Shown here in pieces: positions 7,906 through 16,760 of a stretch of DNA of 64,000 nt. Origin of the DNA: an uncultured Hungatella sp. (GTDB taxonomy: Bacteria > Bacillota > Clostridia > Lachnospirales > Lachnospiraceae). Both the position numbers and the translations under genes were made by a program. Under the pieces are notes generated by a model, which had not been told where the DNA came from, did not search any database, and saw only the letters and a program-made list of their open reading frames with translations. Positions within the stretch are counted from its first letter, which is position 1. Each line of letters begins with the position of its first letter. The DNA is taken from positions 3,833 to 67,832 of the forward strand of contig CAJUEJ010000023.1 in assembly GCA_910585435.1 (NCBI GenBank). The letters run 5' to 3'.

Positions 7906-10317
7906 ATGAAATATGGATATTTTGATGACGAAAGACGAGAATATGTAATCGAGCGGCCAGATACTCCCATGCCGTGGGTAAACTATCTGGGTTCTCCGGA
8001 ATATGGCGCCATTATCTCTAACAATGCAGGGGGATACAGCTTTGCAAAATCAGGGGCAGACGGCCGGATCCTGCGTTATATTTTCAATCATTTTGACCAG
8101 CCGGGACGTTATATGTATATCCGGGATAATGAGTCAGAGGATTACTGGTCCGGGTCATGGCAGCCAGTAGGCAAAAGCCTTGAGGACTACAAATGTAAAT
8201 GCTGCCATGGCCTGGGATATACCAGAATGACTGCCAGCTATGACGGGATTGGCTCTCAGGCTGTTTACTATGTTCCATTGGGAAAATGCTATGAGGTGTG
8301 GGCCCTTTCCGTGACCAATAGTTCAAACAGGCCCAGGAGCCTTACTCTCACCGGTTATGGGGAGTTTACCAATCACGGCAATTATGAACAGGATCAGGTA
8401 AATCTGCAGTATTCTCTGTTTATTACCAGAACCCTGTTTCAGGATAACCGGATTGTGCAGCAGATACATGGGAATCTGGACACTCTTTCGGAGAACCAGC
8501 AGGTGGATAAAAAAAGCGTGACGGAGAGGGTTTTCGGCCTGGCCGGAGCGGACGTGTCCTCTTTTTGCGGTGACAGGGAGAAGTTTCTTGGAAGATATCA
8601 CGGGTATGGAGACCCTGAAGGAGTGGGAAAAGGCAATCTTGGAAACGGACTCAGCTACAATGAGAATTCCTGCGGTGCCCTTTCCTGTGTCATCCGTCTG
8701 GAACCAGGAGAGACAAAAACCATTGCTTTTTTACTTGGGGAAATGTCTTCGGATGAAGGGGCAGCCATGATAGAAGGGTATGAATCTCCGGATAAAAGGA
8801 TCCGGCAGGAACTGGCGGAATTGAAGGCAGACTGGGACAGGAAGCTGGGCCGTTTCAGGGTCAGCACGCCAAGCCAGGAGTTTAATACCATGATAAATAC
8901 ATGGAATGCCTACAACTGTTTTATGACCTTTATCTGGTCCAGGGCGGCATCCTTTATCTATTGCGGCCTGCGAAACGGATATGGATATCGGGATACGGTA
9001 CAGGATATTCAGGGCATTATTCATCTTGCACCGGACATGGCGGCGGAAAAAATCCGTTTTATGCTTTCGGCTCAGGTAAGCAATGGAGGAGGCCTGCCGC
9101 TGGTTAAATTTACCCACAATCCGGGACATGAGGATACGCCGGATGATGAATCTTATCGCCAGGAAACCGGACACCCGGCTTACCGCGCGGATGATGCGCT
9201 GTGGCTTTTCCCTACGGTTTACAAGTATATAGGAGAAACGGGGGATATGGATTTTCTTGATGAGATGATTCCTTTTGCAGATAAGGATGAGGGAAGCGTA
9301 TATGAACATTTGAAGCGTGGGCTTCAGTTTTCCTTTGAGCATCTGGGACCTCACGGCATGCCGGCAGGGCTTTATGCGGATTGGAATGACTGTCTGCGGC
9401 TGGGAGCCGATGGGGAATCTTCTTTTGTTGCGATGCAGTTCTACTATGGGATGACCATACTGAGAAGCTTTGCCCGGTGTAAAGGGGATTCTGCTTATGA
9501 GGAGTATCTGGAGATAAAACAGAAGGAGGCAGAACGGATCATTCAGGATTCCTGCTGGGATAAGGACCGGTTTATCCGGGGATACACCCAGGAAGGACAG
9601 CGGATCGGGGCAGCAGAAGATAAGGAAGCCAATATGTGGCTGAATCCTCAAAGCTGGGCGGTTATCAGCGGACTTGCGTCTGAAGGCCAGGCGGATGCAG
9701 CGCTGGAAAATGTATTTAAGCAGCTGAACACAGAATACGGCGTCCGTCTGATGAATCCGCCTTATCATGCCCATGCCTTCGACGGGGCTCTGGCGGTTAT
9801 TTACAACCAGGGCACAAAGGAAAATGCAGGCATTTTTTCCCAGTCTCAGGGCTGGCTGATTCTTGCGGAAGCATTGCGGGGCCGCGGAGAGCGGGCATTT
9901 ACGTATTTTATGGAAAATGCCCCTGCCGCCCAAAATAACCGGGGAGAGATCCGGGCTATGGAGCCCTATTGCTACGGACAGTTTACAGAGGGGAAAGACA
10001 GTGAACATTATGGACGCTCCCACGTCCACTGGCTTACCGGTACGGCTTCCACCATGATGGTGGGCTGTGTGGAAGGGATTCTGGGAATCCGGCCTGAGCC
10101 TGACGGTATCAGGATTGCCCCGGCCATTCCAAGGGACTGGGAAAGCCTGGAGATATGGAAGGAGTTTCGTGGAAAGCATCTGCATATCCGGGTGAATAAT
10201 CCGAATCACAGGGAATCCGGGTGTGAGGAGCTTGTGTTAAACGGCAGGGAGCTGGAGGATAATTACATTCCTGCCAGTCTTTTGGAGAATGAAAATGAAA
10301 TTCTGCTGATTCTTTAA
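7906..10317 (+). CDS. GH94 glycoside phosphorylase, cellobiose/chitobiose-phosphorylase-like
   Basis: Second GH94 enzyme, 803 aa, from a different branch of the family. The opening MKYGYFDDERREYVIERPDTP and the NAGGYSF and WQPV segments are typical of the cellobiose, chitobiose and cellobionate phosphorylase group. The catalytic domain shows GYRDTVQDIQG and ADWNDCLRLG (catalytic Asp near residue 490), and HWLTGTAS near the C-terminus. Paired with the preceding phosphorylase and a divergent importer, it probably processes an imported disaccharide to glucose-1-phosphate without spending ATP. The exact acceptor cannot be read by eye. The gene ends before a bidirectional hairpin terminator. Confidence 0.85.
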   Translation: MKYGYFDDERREYVIERPDTPMPWVNYLGSPEYGAIISNNAGGYSFAKSGADGRILRYIFNHFDQPGRYMYIRDNESEDYWSGSWQPVGKSLEDYKCKCCHGLGYTRMTASYDGIGSQAVYYVPLGKCYEVWALSVTNSSNRPRSLTLTGYGEFTNHGNYEQDQVNLQYSLFITRTLFQDNRIVQQIHGNLDTLSENQQVDKKSVTERVFGLAGADVSSFCGDREKFLGRYHGYGDPEGVGKGNLGNGLSYNENSCGALSCVIRLEPGETKTIAFLLGEMSSDEGAAMIEGYESPDKRIRQELAELKADWDRKLGRFRVSTPSQEFNTMINTWNAYNCFMTFIWSRAASFIYCGLRNGYGYRDTVQDIQGIIHLAPDMAAEKIRFMLSAQVSNGGGLPLVKFTHNPGHEDTPDDESYRQETGHPAYRADDALWLFPTVYKYIGETGDMDFLDEMIPFADKDEGSVYEHLKRGLQFSFEHLGPHGMPAGLYADWNDCLRLGADGESSFVAMQFYYGMTILRSFARCKGDSAYEEYLEIKQKEAERIIQDSCWDKDRFIRGYTQEGQRIGAAEDKEANMWLNPQSWAVISGLASEGQADAALENVFKQLNTEYGVRLMNPPYHAHAFDGALAVIYNQGTKENAGIFSQSQGWLILAEALRGRGERAFTYFMENAPAAQNNRGEIRAMEPYCYGQFTEGKDSEHYGRSHVHWLTGTASTMMVGCVEGILGIRPEPDGIRIAPAIPRDWESLEIWKEFRGKHLHIRVNNPNHRESGCEELVLNGRELEDNYIPASLLENENEILLIL

Positions 10318-10363
10318 TTTCGTCGAAAGCAGTCTGCTTAATCGGGAAAGTAAACCGCAAGCT

Positions 10364-10410
10364 GCAAGAGCCGGATTATCACATTTTTGACGTGAAAAAC
10401 CGGCTCTTGC
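10364..10410. terminator. Bidirectional terminator between GH94 and AraC genes
   Basis: Perfect 11-bp inverted repeat: GCAAGAGCCGG at 10364-10374 and CCGGCTCTTGC at 10400-10410. It lies between convergent stop codons. AT-rich flanks on both sides fit termination in both directions. Confidence 0.75.
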
Positions 10411-10427
10411 TCTGTCTTATATTTCTC

Positions 10428-11186
10428 TTATTCTTCTGCTTCAATATCCCACTGAAGGGCATGATTTAAGTCCCGGTATTTTTTGGGGGTCATGCCTACA
10501 GATTCCCGAAACTGCTGGGTAAAATGGCTCTGGGAGGAGAATGACAGCCGGTTGGCGATTTCAATCATGGAGTAATCGCTATACTGCAGCAGATTCTTGG
10601 ACATCTCGATTTTCTGTCTGCGTATGTAGGTGCTGACAGAGTCTCCGGTTTCCTTTTTAAACAGCCGGGAAAGATAACTGGCAGAAACTCCAAGGACATC
10701 TGACAGATCTTCAATCGTAATGCGTTCTTTAATGTGGGAGTAGATGTATTCTTTGCAGATATTGATATGCCTGGAATTGGTATCGCTGCGGCAGATACGG
10801 CGCATCTTTTCCGTATAGTCCAAAACCATGGCGTCATGGAGGCTGCGGACGCCTTCTATGGTGTGGATATCATCCAGCTTTTGGATATAAAAATCGCTCA
10901 TCCGAAATGCCAGCTCCAGTTCCATGCCTTTTTGTTTGCACAAACGTGTGATCATTGCCGTTGTGATAACAAAATGGTATTTTAAATTGGTAATGGGATT
11001 GCGGGAAAGGATGCCTACTCCCTCACTGTCTAAAAAACGTTCCTGCTCACAGTTTTTCCTGACGGCTTCCATATCACCGCTGGTTACTGCCTGGTAAAAC
11101 AGAAATTCCTCTGTCGGCGGTCGGTGCTCTATCTCATCAATATCATCTTCTGCTTCTAAAAGAAGCCATTCATCCTGATAGTTCAT
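10428..11186 (-). CDS. AraC family transcriptional regulator
   Basis: DNA-binding regulator of 252 aa. The last ~100 residues form the double helix-turn-helix of the AraC family: ITIEDLSDVLGVSASYLSRLFKKETG followed by SMIEIANRLSFSSQSHFTQQFRESVGMTPKKYRD. The N-terminal ~145 residues are acidic at the start and lack a recognisable cupin; they resemble the helical sensory part of short YesN-like regulators. It converges on the GH94 pair and probably controls that disaccharide system, by position only. Confidence 0.9.
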   Translation of the reverse strand: MNYQDEWLLLEAEDDIDEIEHRPPTEEFLFYQAVTSGDMEAVRKNCEQERFLDSEGVGILSRNPITNLKYHFVITTAMITRLCKQKGMELELAFRMSDFYIQKLDDIHTIEGVRSLHDAMVLDYTEKMRRICRSDTNSRHINICKEYIYSHIKERITIEDLSDVLGVSASYLSRLFKKETGDSVSTYIRRQKIEMSKNLLQYSDYSMIEIANRLSFSSQSHFTQQFRESVGMTPKKYRDLNHALQWDIEAEE

Positions 11187-11321
11187 AGAATTATCCCTTT
11201 CGTCTGATAAAAGAGGTTTATTGGGAAAGGCGATAGCGTGTAGTGGCTGTATGGTTATTTTAATTCATAGGATAAAAAATTGCAAGGTGAAGATTGGGGG
11301 TCAGGATACTTTGAGAAATCG

Positions 11322-12641
11322 CTATATTATCTCTGGATTTAAAAAGGACAAAAACGGAAGAAGGCGAAAGCATTTCTCCGTGGAGAGTCCGTGAAAGAGG
11401 ATATCTAAATTCTGGTCGTAGTTTTCTACCTGGCGGGAGTAGAGGTAGGCGGCCTGGATCAGGCGGGAATCTGTCCAACCATATACCAGGGAGCCTGCCA
11501 TAAGACGTATGGTAAGCCAGCTTACGGCAGCGAACCGGACCTTGTGGTACAGATTGTCATCGTAGATGGTGCCCAGGAAGTATACCTGGATGAAATAGGT
11601 GAGAAGCTGTTTTTCCGGCAGGCGGTCATTATCATAGGCGGTTGGAGAGAAGGGTGATTTTAGGTAAGACTGGATATTCTGGCTGTTTTGGCACAGGTTG
11701 ATAAGCCAGGGCCAGATTTCAACCACAGGCTCCAGGGTGCCATATAGCTTCAGGAGGGAGGAAAGCCACTGGCAGGAGGAATATGGGACTGTTTCCTCAG
11801 AGGTTATTCTGGAGGAAAGGGTTTGGGTGAAACGCGGAGTTGCATGTTCTGACAGGTATGCTTGGGACAGAGTGTTTAGTACCTGGCCGGCCTTTTCCGG
11901 GCAGAAATGATTGTGCCGGTGAAAGCAGCCTTTGGAATAGCGGCGCTGCAGGTCATGGCTGAAGGCAAGTGCCATGGATACGGAGGTTTCCAGAGAACAA
12001 TCGGTTCTCCAGAGAATATTAAGAAGTGTCTCCCGGACATGAATCAGCCATGCCAGCATGTCCTCATCTACTTGCTGGCCGGAGGGACACTTTTTCGCAG
12101 TCTGTCTGGTAAGCATATGGGGTCTTGTCTTTTGGGACAGGATGATGCGGGCGGCTTCCGGGCAGGAGAGGGATAGGCTGATTTCCTGCAGATTGCCGAA
12201 TTCCTCCTGGTGGCGGGGATAGATGCGGCAGGTTCTGCACAGGGAATCTTTGCCCAGATGAAGGTACATGCCACATAAGTTTTTTTCTGTCAGGAGAGGG
12301 CAGCGGCGGTTGGACAGACGGATGGTGCGGCGGCGGAAATCGATGGCTTTCCGGAAACGGCGCAGGAAGGCCGGGGACGGCTTAAGGGAGGCCTGTGAGA
12401 AATGGCTGAAGGAGGAGGCCTGCGGAGAATGGCTGCAGGATGGACTTTCCGGGGTATTATGTGAAGCTGGGGAATCTGAATCGTCAGCGGATTCTGTGCG
12501 GGGAGAGGGATGGAGAATCCTGCGGTAATGTTTCAGAGATTCCGGATCAATGGAAATGTTCCACCCTTGGCAGCAGGTGTCGGGACAGTCTTTGCTGATG
12601 CACTGGAAATCATGGTAATAGGACGGGTATTGGTAAGTCAT
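11322..12641 (-). CDS. fliB: FliB-like protein (flagellin lysine-N-methylase family)
   Basis: Protein of 439 aa with the cysteine signature of the FliB family near its start: CISKDCPDTCCQGWNI (residues 14-29), plus further cysteines in CPLLTEKNLCGMY and CRTCRIYPR. These probably bind a metal centre. FliB methylates lysines of flagellin in Salmonella. No flagellar genes lie in this window, so here the target is unknown. Many Clostridia carry such proteins away from flagellar loci. A low-complexity Ser/Pro/His insert at about 45-75 interrupts the N-terminal part. The gene is transcribed alone and diverges from the acetyltransferase. Confidence 0.75.
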   Translation of the reverse strand: MTYQYPSYYHDFQCISKDCPDTCCQGWNISIDPESLKHYRRILHPSPRTESADDSDSPASHNTPESPSCSHSPQASSFSHFSQASLKPSPAFLRRFRKAIDFRRRTIRLSNRRCPLLTEKNLCGMYLHLGKDSLCRTCRIYPRHQEEFGNLQEISLSLSCPEAARIILSQKTRPHMLTRQTAKKCPSGQQVDEDMLAWLIHVRETLLNILWRTDCSLETSVSMALAFSHDLQRRYSKGCFHRHNHFCPEKAGQVLNTLSQAYLSEHATPRFTQTLSSRITSEETVPYSSCQWLSSLLKLYGTLEPVVEIWPWLINLCQNSQNIQSYLKSPFSPTAYDNDRLPEKQLLTYFIQVYFLGTIYDDNLYHKVRFAAVSWLTIRLMAGSLVYGWTDSRLIQAAYLYSRQVENYDQNLDILFHGLSTEKCFRLLPFLSFLNPEII

Positions 12642-12737
12642 AGGTAAGCGTATGTCCTTTCTTTGTTTTTGTCTGGGGAAAAGGTTCTTTGATAGGACAT
12701 TATACGTTCTTTTGCTGGAATTGGCAAGGGAAAAGTA

Positions 12738-12766
12738 TTGACAAAACAGCTGTTATATTATAAAAT
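12738..12766 (+). promoter_or_regulatory. Candidate promoter of the GNAT gene
   Basis: TTGACA (12738-12743), a 17-base spacer, then TAAAAT (12761-12766), about 107 bases before the start codon. No second element is evident in the FliB-GNAT gap. Confidence 0.55.
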
Positions 12767-12872
12767 TTTTGGAAAATTTACATGCTCTCCTGATTTATCA
12801 GTCTTGATTAACTTATAAGATCAGGCGCAAAGAGATTTTGAGAGTAATTTTTTGAAAAAGGAGGAAATTGCC

Positions 12873-13688
12873 ATGCAGAAATTGAATAACAGGTATTTGG
12901 AGGCAGCGTTTTCTTATCTGAGTTCGGAACCGGAGTTTAACCTGTTTTTTATCGGGGATCTGGAGGCCTTTGGGATGGAGCATGAGAATGTATCCTGCTA
13001 TACGGATGACGAATGGATGCCGGATATGGAATTTCCTTACTTTATACTGAATTACCGGGGAAATATACTGGTTTACAGCAGGGATGAGGCTTATGACGCA
13101 GAGAAGGTGGCAGAATACCTGAACGAAATGGATCCGGAAAATATCAGCGGAAAGGATGACATTGTCAAAAAGCTGGTTCCCTATCTGAAGAACAGGGTAT
13201 GCAAGCCTACTTATCTGGCCAGGCTGAATCAGGTGGGCGAGGAAGAGAAGGAACGGTACGGCGGCATCATGAAACAGGTGCGCAGACTGACAGAGGAGGA
13301 TATTCCGGCAGCCTATGATCTGTATATGACCATTGATGAATTTGCCTACACATACCAAAGAAAGGCGAAGGAGAAATGTTATGACGATATCCGTCAGAAT
13401 GTTTCTGTATGCGGGCGTACCTATGGAATCTTTGAGGGGGATTTGCTGGCATCGATTGTACAGACCTCGGCGGAGAACAAAACGTCTGCTATGATAGTGG
13501 GTGTGGCCACCAGGCCTGAAATGAGAGGGAAGGGGTATGCCAAAGCGGCAATCCTGAAGATGTGCCAGGACTGCCTGGAGGAGATGGATTTTCTGTGCCT
13601 GTTTTTTGACAACCCGGCAGCAGGAAGGATCTACCATTCAGTTGGGTTTGAGGATATGGGATTGTATACGATGATTCGGAAGGCATAG
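12873..13688 (+). CDS. GNAT family N-acetyltransferase
   Basis: Acetyl-CoA-dependent N-acetyltransferase, 271 aa. An N-terminal region of about 130 residues of unclear role (LSSEPEFNLFFIGDLEAFG) precedes a C-terminal GNAT domain. The acetyl-CoA loop is visible as VATRPEMRGKGYAKAAI, and the terminal strand as FFDNPAAGRIYHSVGFEDMG. I start at 12873 because AAAGGAGGA ends eight bases before it; an upstream TTG lacks such a site. The substrate is unknown and the gene seems to stand alone. Confidence 0.85.
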   Translation: MQKLNNRYLEAAFSYLSSEPEFNLFFIGDLEAFGMEHENVSCYTDDEWMPDMEFPYFILNYRGNILVYSRDEAYDAEKVAEYLNEMDPENISGKDDIVKKLVPYLKNRVCKPTYLARLNQVGEEEKERYGGIMKQVRRLTEEDIPAAYDLYMTIDEFAYTYQRKAKEKCYDDIRQNVSVCGRTYGIFEGDLLASIVQTSAENKTSAMIVGVATRPEMRGKGYAKAAILKMCQDCLEEMDFLCLFFDNPAAGRIYHSVGFEDMGLYTMIRKA

Positions 13689-13910
13689 GCAAGGGAGAGC
13701 AAAAGAGCTGCAGTCTGCTGATTAGCTGGAAGGATGTATGTATAATGGCTGCAAGCCGGGCTGCCTATCACCGCAGGTAATTTTAAATGGCTGAAAATTG
13801 GTGAAAAAAACCGGTATAATTGCTTTCCTTTTTTTGGTTAATTTGTTAAAATAATAGCAGAAATGGGTTGGCCATTTTGGAAAATGTTGCAGAAAAAGGA
13901 GAGGATTGAC

Positions 13911-15059
13911 ATGGCAAACAGAATCGTATTAAATGAAACCTCCTATCATGGCGCAGGCGCTATCAAGGAGATTCCGGCAGAGGTAAAGACAAGAGGGTTT
14001 GAGAAGGCGTTTGTATGCTCAGACCCGGATCTGATTAAGTTCGGAGTTACAAAGAAAGTGACAGATGTGCTGGATGGCCAGGGACTGGCATATGAAATCT
14101 ATTCCGATATCAAACCCAATCCAACCATTGAGAACGTGCAGAGCGGCGTGGCAGCATACAAGGCATCGGGAGCGGATTATATCATCGCCATTGGCGGTGG
14201 TTCTTCCATGGATACGGCCAAGGCTGTGGGTATTATCATCAACAATCCGGAATTCGAGGATGTGAGAAGCTTAGAGGGAGTGGCTCCCACAAAGAAGCCC
14301 TGTGTACCGATTATCGCAGTCCCTACTACGGCTGGTACAGCTGCAGAGGTTACCATTAACTATGTTATCACAGATGTTGAGAAGAAGAGAAAATTTGTGT
14401 GTGTAGATACTCATGATATCCCTGTTATCGCTGTGATTGACCCGGATATGATGGCCAGTATGCCTAAGGGCCTGACCGCAGCAACCGGTATGGATGCCCT
14501 GACTCATGCCATCGAAGGTTATATTACCAAGGGCGCATGGGAGATGACCGATATGTTCCATTTGAAGGCCATCGAGATTATTTCCAACTCTTTAAGAGGT
14601 GCTGTTGAGAATACACCGGAAGGAAGAGAGGGTATGGCTCTGGGACAGTATGTGGCAGGCATGGGCTTCTCCAATGTAGGTCTGGGAATCGTACATTCCA
14701 TGGCTCACTCCTTAGGCGCTGTCTATGATACGCCTCACGGTGTTGCCAATGCAATCCTGCTTCCCACCGTTATGGAATACAACGCTCCCTGTACTGGCGA
14801 CAAGTACAAATATATCGCCAAGGCCATGGGCGTGGAGGGCGTAGACGCCATGAGCCAGGAGGAGTACAGGAAGGCAGCCGTGGATGCGGTGAAGAAGCTG
14901 TCCCAGGATGTGGGAATCCCGGCTGACTTGAAGGAGATTGTGAAGGAAGAGGATATTCAGTTCCTGGCTGAGTCTGCATTTGCAGATGCATGCCGTCCGG
15001 GCAATCCGAGAGATACCTCTGTGGAGGAGATTATTGATTTGTATAAGTCTTTGATGTAA
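13911..15059 (+). CDS. fucO: Iron-containing alcohol dehydrogenase, lactaldehyde reductase type
   Basis: NAD(H)-dependent oxidoreductase of the group III iron alcohol dehydrogenases. At 382 aa it has the length of FucO, which interconverts lactaldehyde and 1,2-propanediol during fucose or rhamnose fermentation. The nucleotide-binding loop is GGGSSMDTAKA. Iron ligands are the Asp and His of GMDALTHAIEGY, the His of MAHSLGA and the His of TPHGVANA. The start is set at 13911 behind AAAGGAGAGG; the frame is open further upstream but lacks a site. No fucose or rhamnose genes adjoin it, so lactaldehyde specificity rests on overall similarity. Confidence 0.88.
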   Translation: MANRIVLNETSYHGAGAIKEIPAEVKTRGFEKAFVCSDPDLIKFGVTKKVTDVLDGQGLAYEIYSDIKPNPTIENVQSGVAAYKASGADYIIAIGGGSSMDTAKAVGIIINNPEFEDVRSLEGVAPTKKPCVPIIAVPTTAGTAAEVTINYVITDVEKKRKFVCVDTHDIPVIAVIDPDMMASMPKGLTAATGMDALTHAIEGYITKGAWEMTDMFHLKAIEIISNSLRGAVENTPEGREGMALGQYVAGMGFSNVGLGIVHSMAHSLGAVYDTPHGVANAILLPTVMEYNAPCTGDKYKYIAKAMGVEGVDAMSQEEYRKAAVDAVKKLSQDVGIPADLKEIVKEEDIQFLAESAFADACRPGNPRDTSVEEIIDLYKSLM

Positions 15060-15114
15060 CCGATTGGCAGATTATCAGATTGGCAGATTAGCGGTTTATG
15101 TACCGTGATTTTTC

Positions 15115-15150
15115 AAAAATGCACCCAGGAGCGATTTTGGGTGTATTTTT
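15115..15150 (+). terminator. Intrinsic terminator of the alcohol dehydrogenase gene
   Basis: CACCCA (15122-15127) pairs with TGGGTG (15138-15143). The stem is extended by A/T pairs on both sides and ends in a T-run, so the hairpin could work in both directions. Confidence 0.7.
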
Positions 15151-15351
15151 GTTTTATTGCCTGCAGAGGACAAGTGCATTTGTTAGATTTTATGGCGGCA
15201 GAGGCGATTTCGCAGGACAGCATAAAGAGATTTCCTTTAAAATAAAGCTGGAGGTATTTATATCCAGTTAAAATACTCTGGTATAGGCAGCTGCAAAGGC
15301 AGGTGCAGGAGATATTTTAAAGTATGTGTCAAGGAAACGGAGGAAATCTCA

Positions 15352-16026
15352 ATGGATACTACAAAAGAAAAGAAGAAAAAGAACACAGAAGACAAAGGAA
15401 TGCCAAATAAGGAAAAGGAACTGCCAAAGGAAATCTACGGCTACATCCGTGTTTCCACAATCCAGCAAAATGATGATAGACAGAGAATCGCCATGGCGGA
15501 ACAGGGGGTGCCGGCCAAAAATATTTTTTCGGATAAACAATCCGGCAAGGATTTTAACCGCCCGGGATACAAAGCCCTTATGAATACGATCCGGGAAGGG
15601 GATAAGGTGGTAATTAAGAGCATCGACCGTCTGGGCAGGAACTTCAATGAGATCCTTGAACAGTGGAGGCATATTACATTGGAGAAAAAATGCGGCATTG
15701 TGGTTTTGGACATGGATATTCTCAACACGGATGTGGACCGGGGGCTTCTGGACAGGCTGGTGTCGGAGATTATGATGATTGCGCTGTCCTATGTGGCACA
15801 GACAGAGAGGGAGATGATGCGGCAGAGAGTGTTTGAGGGAATTGCAGCGGCCAAAGAGAAAGGGGTTCACTGCGGAAGGAAGCCTATGGAGGTTCCTTCA
15901 TTTTTTGAAATGATATATGATATGTGGAAAAAAGAAAGGATTTCAGGGAGAGAGGCAGCCAGACAGCTGGGGGTGGATAACCACACGTTTAAAAAGTGGA
16001 TCAGCCTGATGGAAGAAGCGGTCTGA
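15352..16026 (+). CDS. Small serine recombinase (resolvase/invertase family)
   Basis: Site-specific DNA recombinase of 224 aa, the size of Hin-type invertases with an N-terminal extension. After about 26 charged residues the catalytic domain begins YGYIRVSTIQQN, with nucleophile S35. The arginine-rich motif VIKSIDRLGRNFNEI follows, then the long E helix (ALSYVAQTEREMMRQR). The C-terminal ~45 residues hold a Hin-like helix-turn-helix (SGREAARQLGVDNHTFKKWI). The start has an ACGGAGGAAA site. It lies just upstream of a loaP gene and of a collapsed half of the recombination site found intact at 28984-29202. It is therefore the best candidate to catalyse that inversion, by inference. Confidence 0.9.
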   Translation: MDTTKEKKKKNTEDKGMPNKEKELPKEIYGYIRVSTIQQNDDRQRIAMAEQGVPAKNIFSDKQSGKDFNRPGYKALMNTIREGDKVVIKSIDRLGRNFNEILEQWRHITLEKKCGIVVLDMDILNTDVDRGLLDRLVSEIMMIALSYVAQTEREMMRQRVFEGIAAAKEKGVHCGRKPMEVPSFFEMIYDMWKKERISGREAARQLGVDNHTFKKWISLMEEAV

Positions 16027-16118
16027 TGATGAAAGCCAGGAGGGGGTATACGGAAAGATACGGCTTTGAGAAGGGCAGAGAGAAAAGGTATATGGAGAAG
16101 TATCAGAGCGTTTGGAGG

Positions 16119-16150
16119 AAATAATTGGAGTAAATAGACTATAGTGGGGA
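16119..16150 (+). repeat. Collapsed copy of the switch left flank
   Basis: The stretch TTGGAGTAAATAGAC followed by TAGTGGGGAAAA closely matches the left flank and first half-site of the invertible element at 28966-28994. It then passes directly into the leader repeat that follows the right site in the intact copy. The rest of both palindromes and the promoter segment are missing. Confidence 0.7.
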
Positions 16151-16394
16151 AAATGGCGCATAGGGATCGCTTTGGAGTGACTATGAAGCTGCTTTGGCAG
16201 CTGGTTGTCGTTGTTTGGTAGCAAGATCGCGAGATGGATAGATGGGGGATTGCCATATGTGGTGTGTTGTCCATGTAAAGGATGGGGGAGAAGAGCATAC
16301 AGAAGATTTTGTTGCAGGCCTGCTTCCTGAGAGTCTGTATGCACGGTGTTTCCATCTGATTCGAAGCAGAAGGAAGAAATACCAGGGGCAGTGG
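16151..16394 (+). repeat. Leader plus 5' loaP direct repeat, copy 1
   Basis: About 244 bp nearly identical to 29213-29457. It covers the untranslated leader (with a GCTGC-TTTG-GCAGC hairpin) and the first ~46 codons of loaP. Similarity to copy 2 stops at GGGGCAGTGG; beyond it this gene matches the third loaP instead. Confidence 0.9.
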
Positions 16395-16760
16395 ACACTG
16401 ATCACCAGCCGGCTGTTTCCGGGGTATGTATTTGTGGAAACGGAAAGAATTGATGATTTCTGTATGCGGCTGAAACGGATTGATGCCATGGCAAAACTGC
16501 TGTGCACCGGGGAGGATATGACGCTGATTCATCTGGAAGAAGAGAGTTATCTCCGGCTTCTGGGAGGAGAGGAACATATTGTGGAATACTCGGAAGGATA
16601 TCTGGAAGGGAAAGAGCTGATTGTCACATCCGGTGCCATGAAGAATTACAAAGGGATCATCAAGAAAGCACTGCGGCATAAGAGGCTGGTGGTGCTGGAG
16701 GTTCCGCTGATGGGGCGGATAGTGGAAGTGACGGTGGGACTTGGGATTGTGAAGAGGTAG
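16257..16760 (+). CDS. loaP: Chimeric NusG-like antiterminator LoaP (copy 1)
   Basis: Specialised NusG paralog of the LoaP type, which in Firmicutes helps RNA polymerase read through long polysaccharide operons. It has 167 aa from MWCVVHV (a slightly upstream ATG is also possible). The NGN domain ends near FPGYVFVE and a KOW-like domain near the C-terminus contains IVTSGAMKNYKG. Residues 1-46 are almost identical to the LoaP at 29320. The rest, from GQWTLITSRLFPGYVF on, matches the LoaP at 29854. It is thus a natural hybrid of the two. Downstream lie only broken polysaccharide genes, so its original operon seems lost. Confidence 0.88.
   Translation: MWCVVHVKDGGEEHTEDFVAGLLPESLYARCFHLIRSRRKKYQGQWTLITSRLFPGYVFVETERIDDFCMRLKRIDAMAKLLCTGEDMTLIHLEEESYLRLLGGEEHIVEYSEGYLEGKELIVTSGAMKNYKGIIKKALRHKRLVVLEVPLMGRIVEVTVGLGIVKR

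Noticed and set aside
8731..10209. Minus-strand open frame of about 490 codons inside the second GH94 gene
   Set aside because: Shadow of a clear GH94 coding region; the composition is unlike a real protein.
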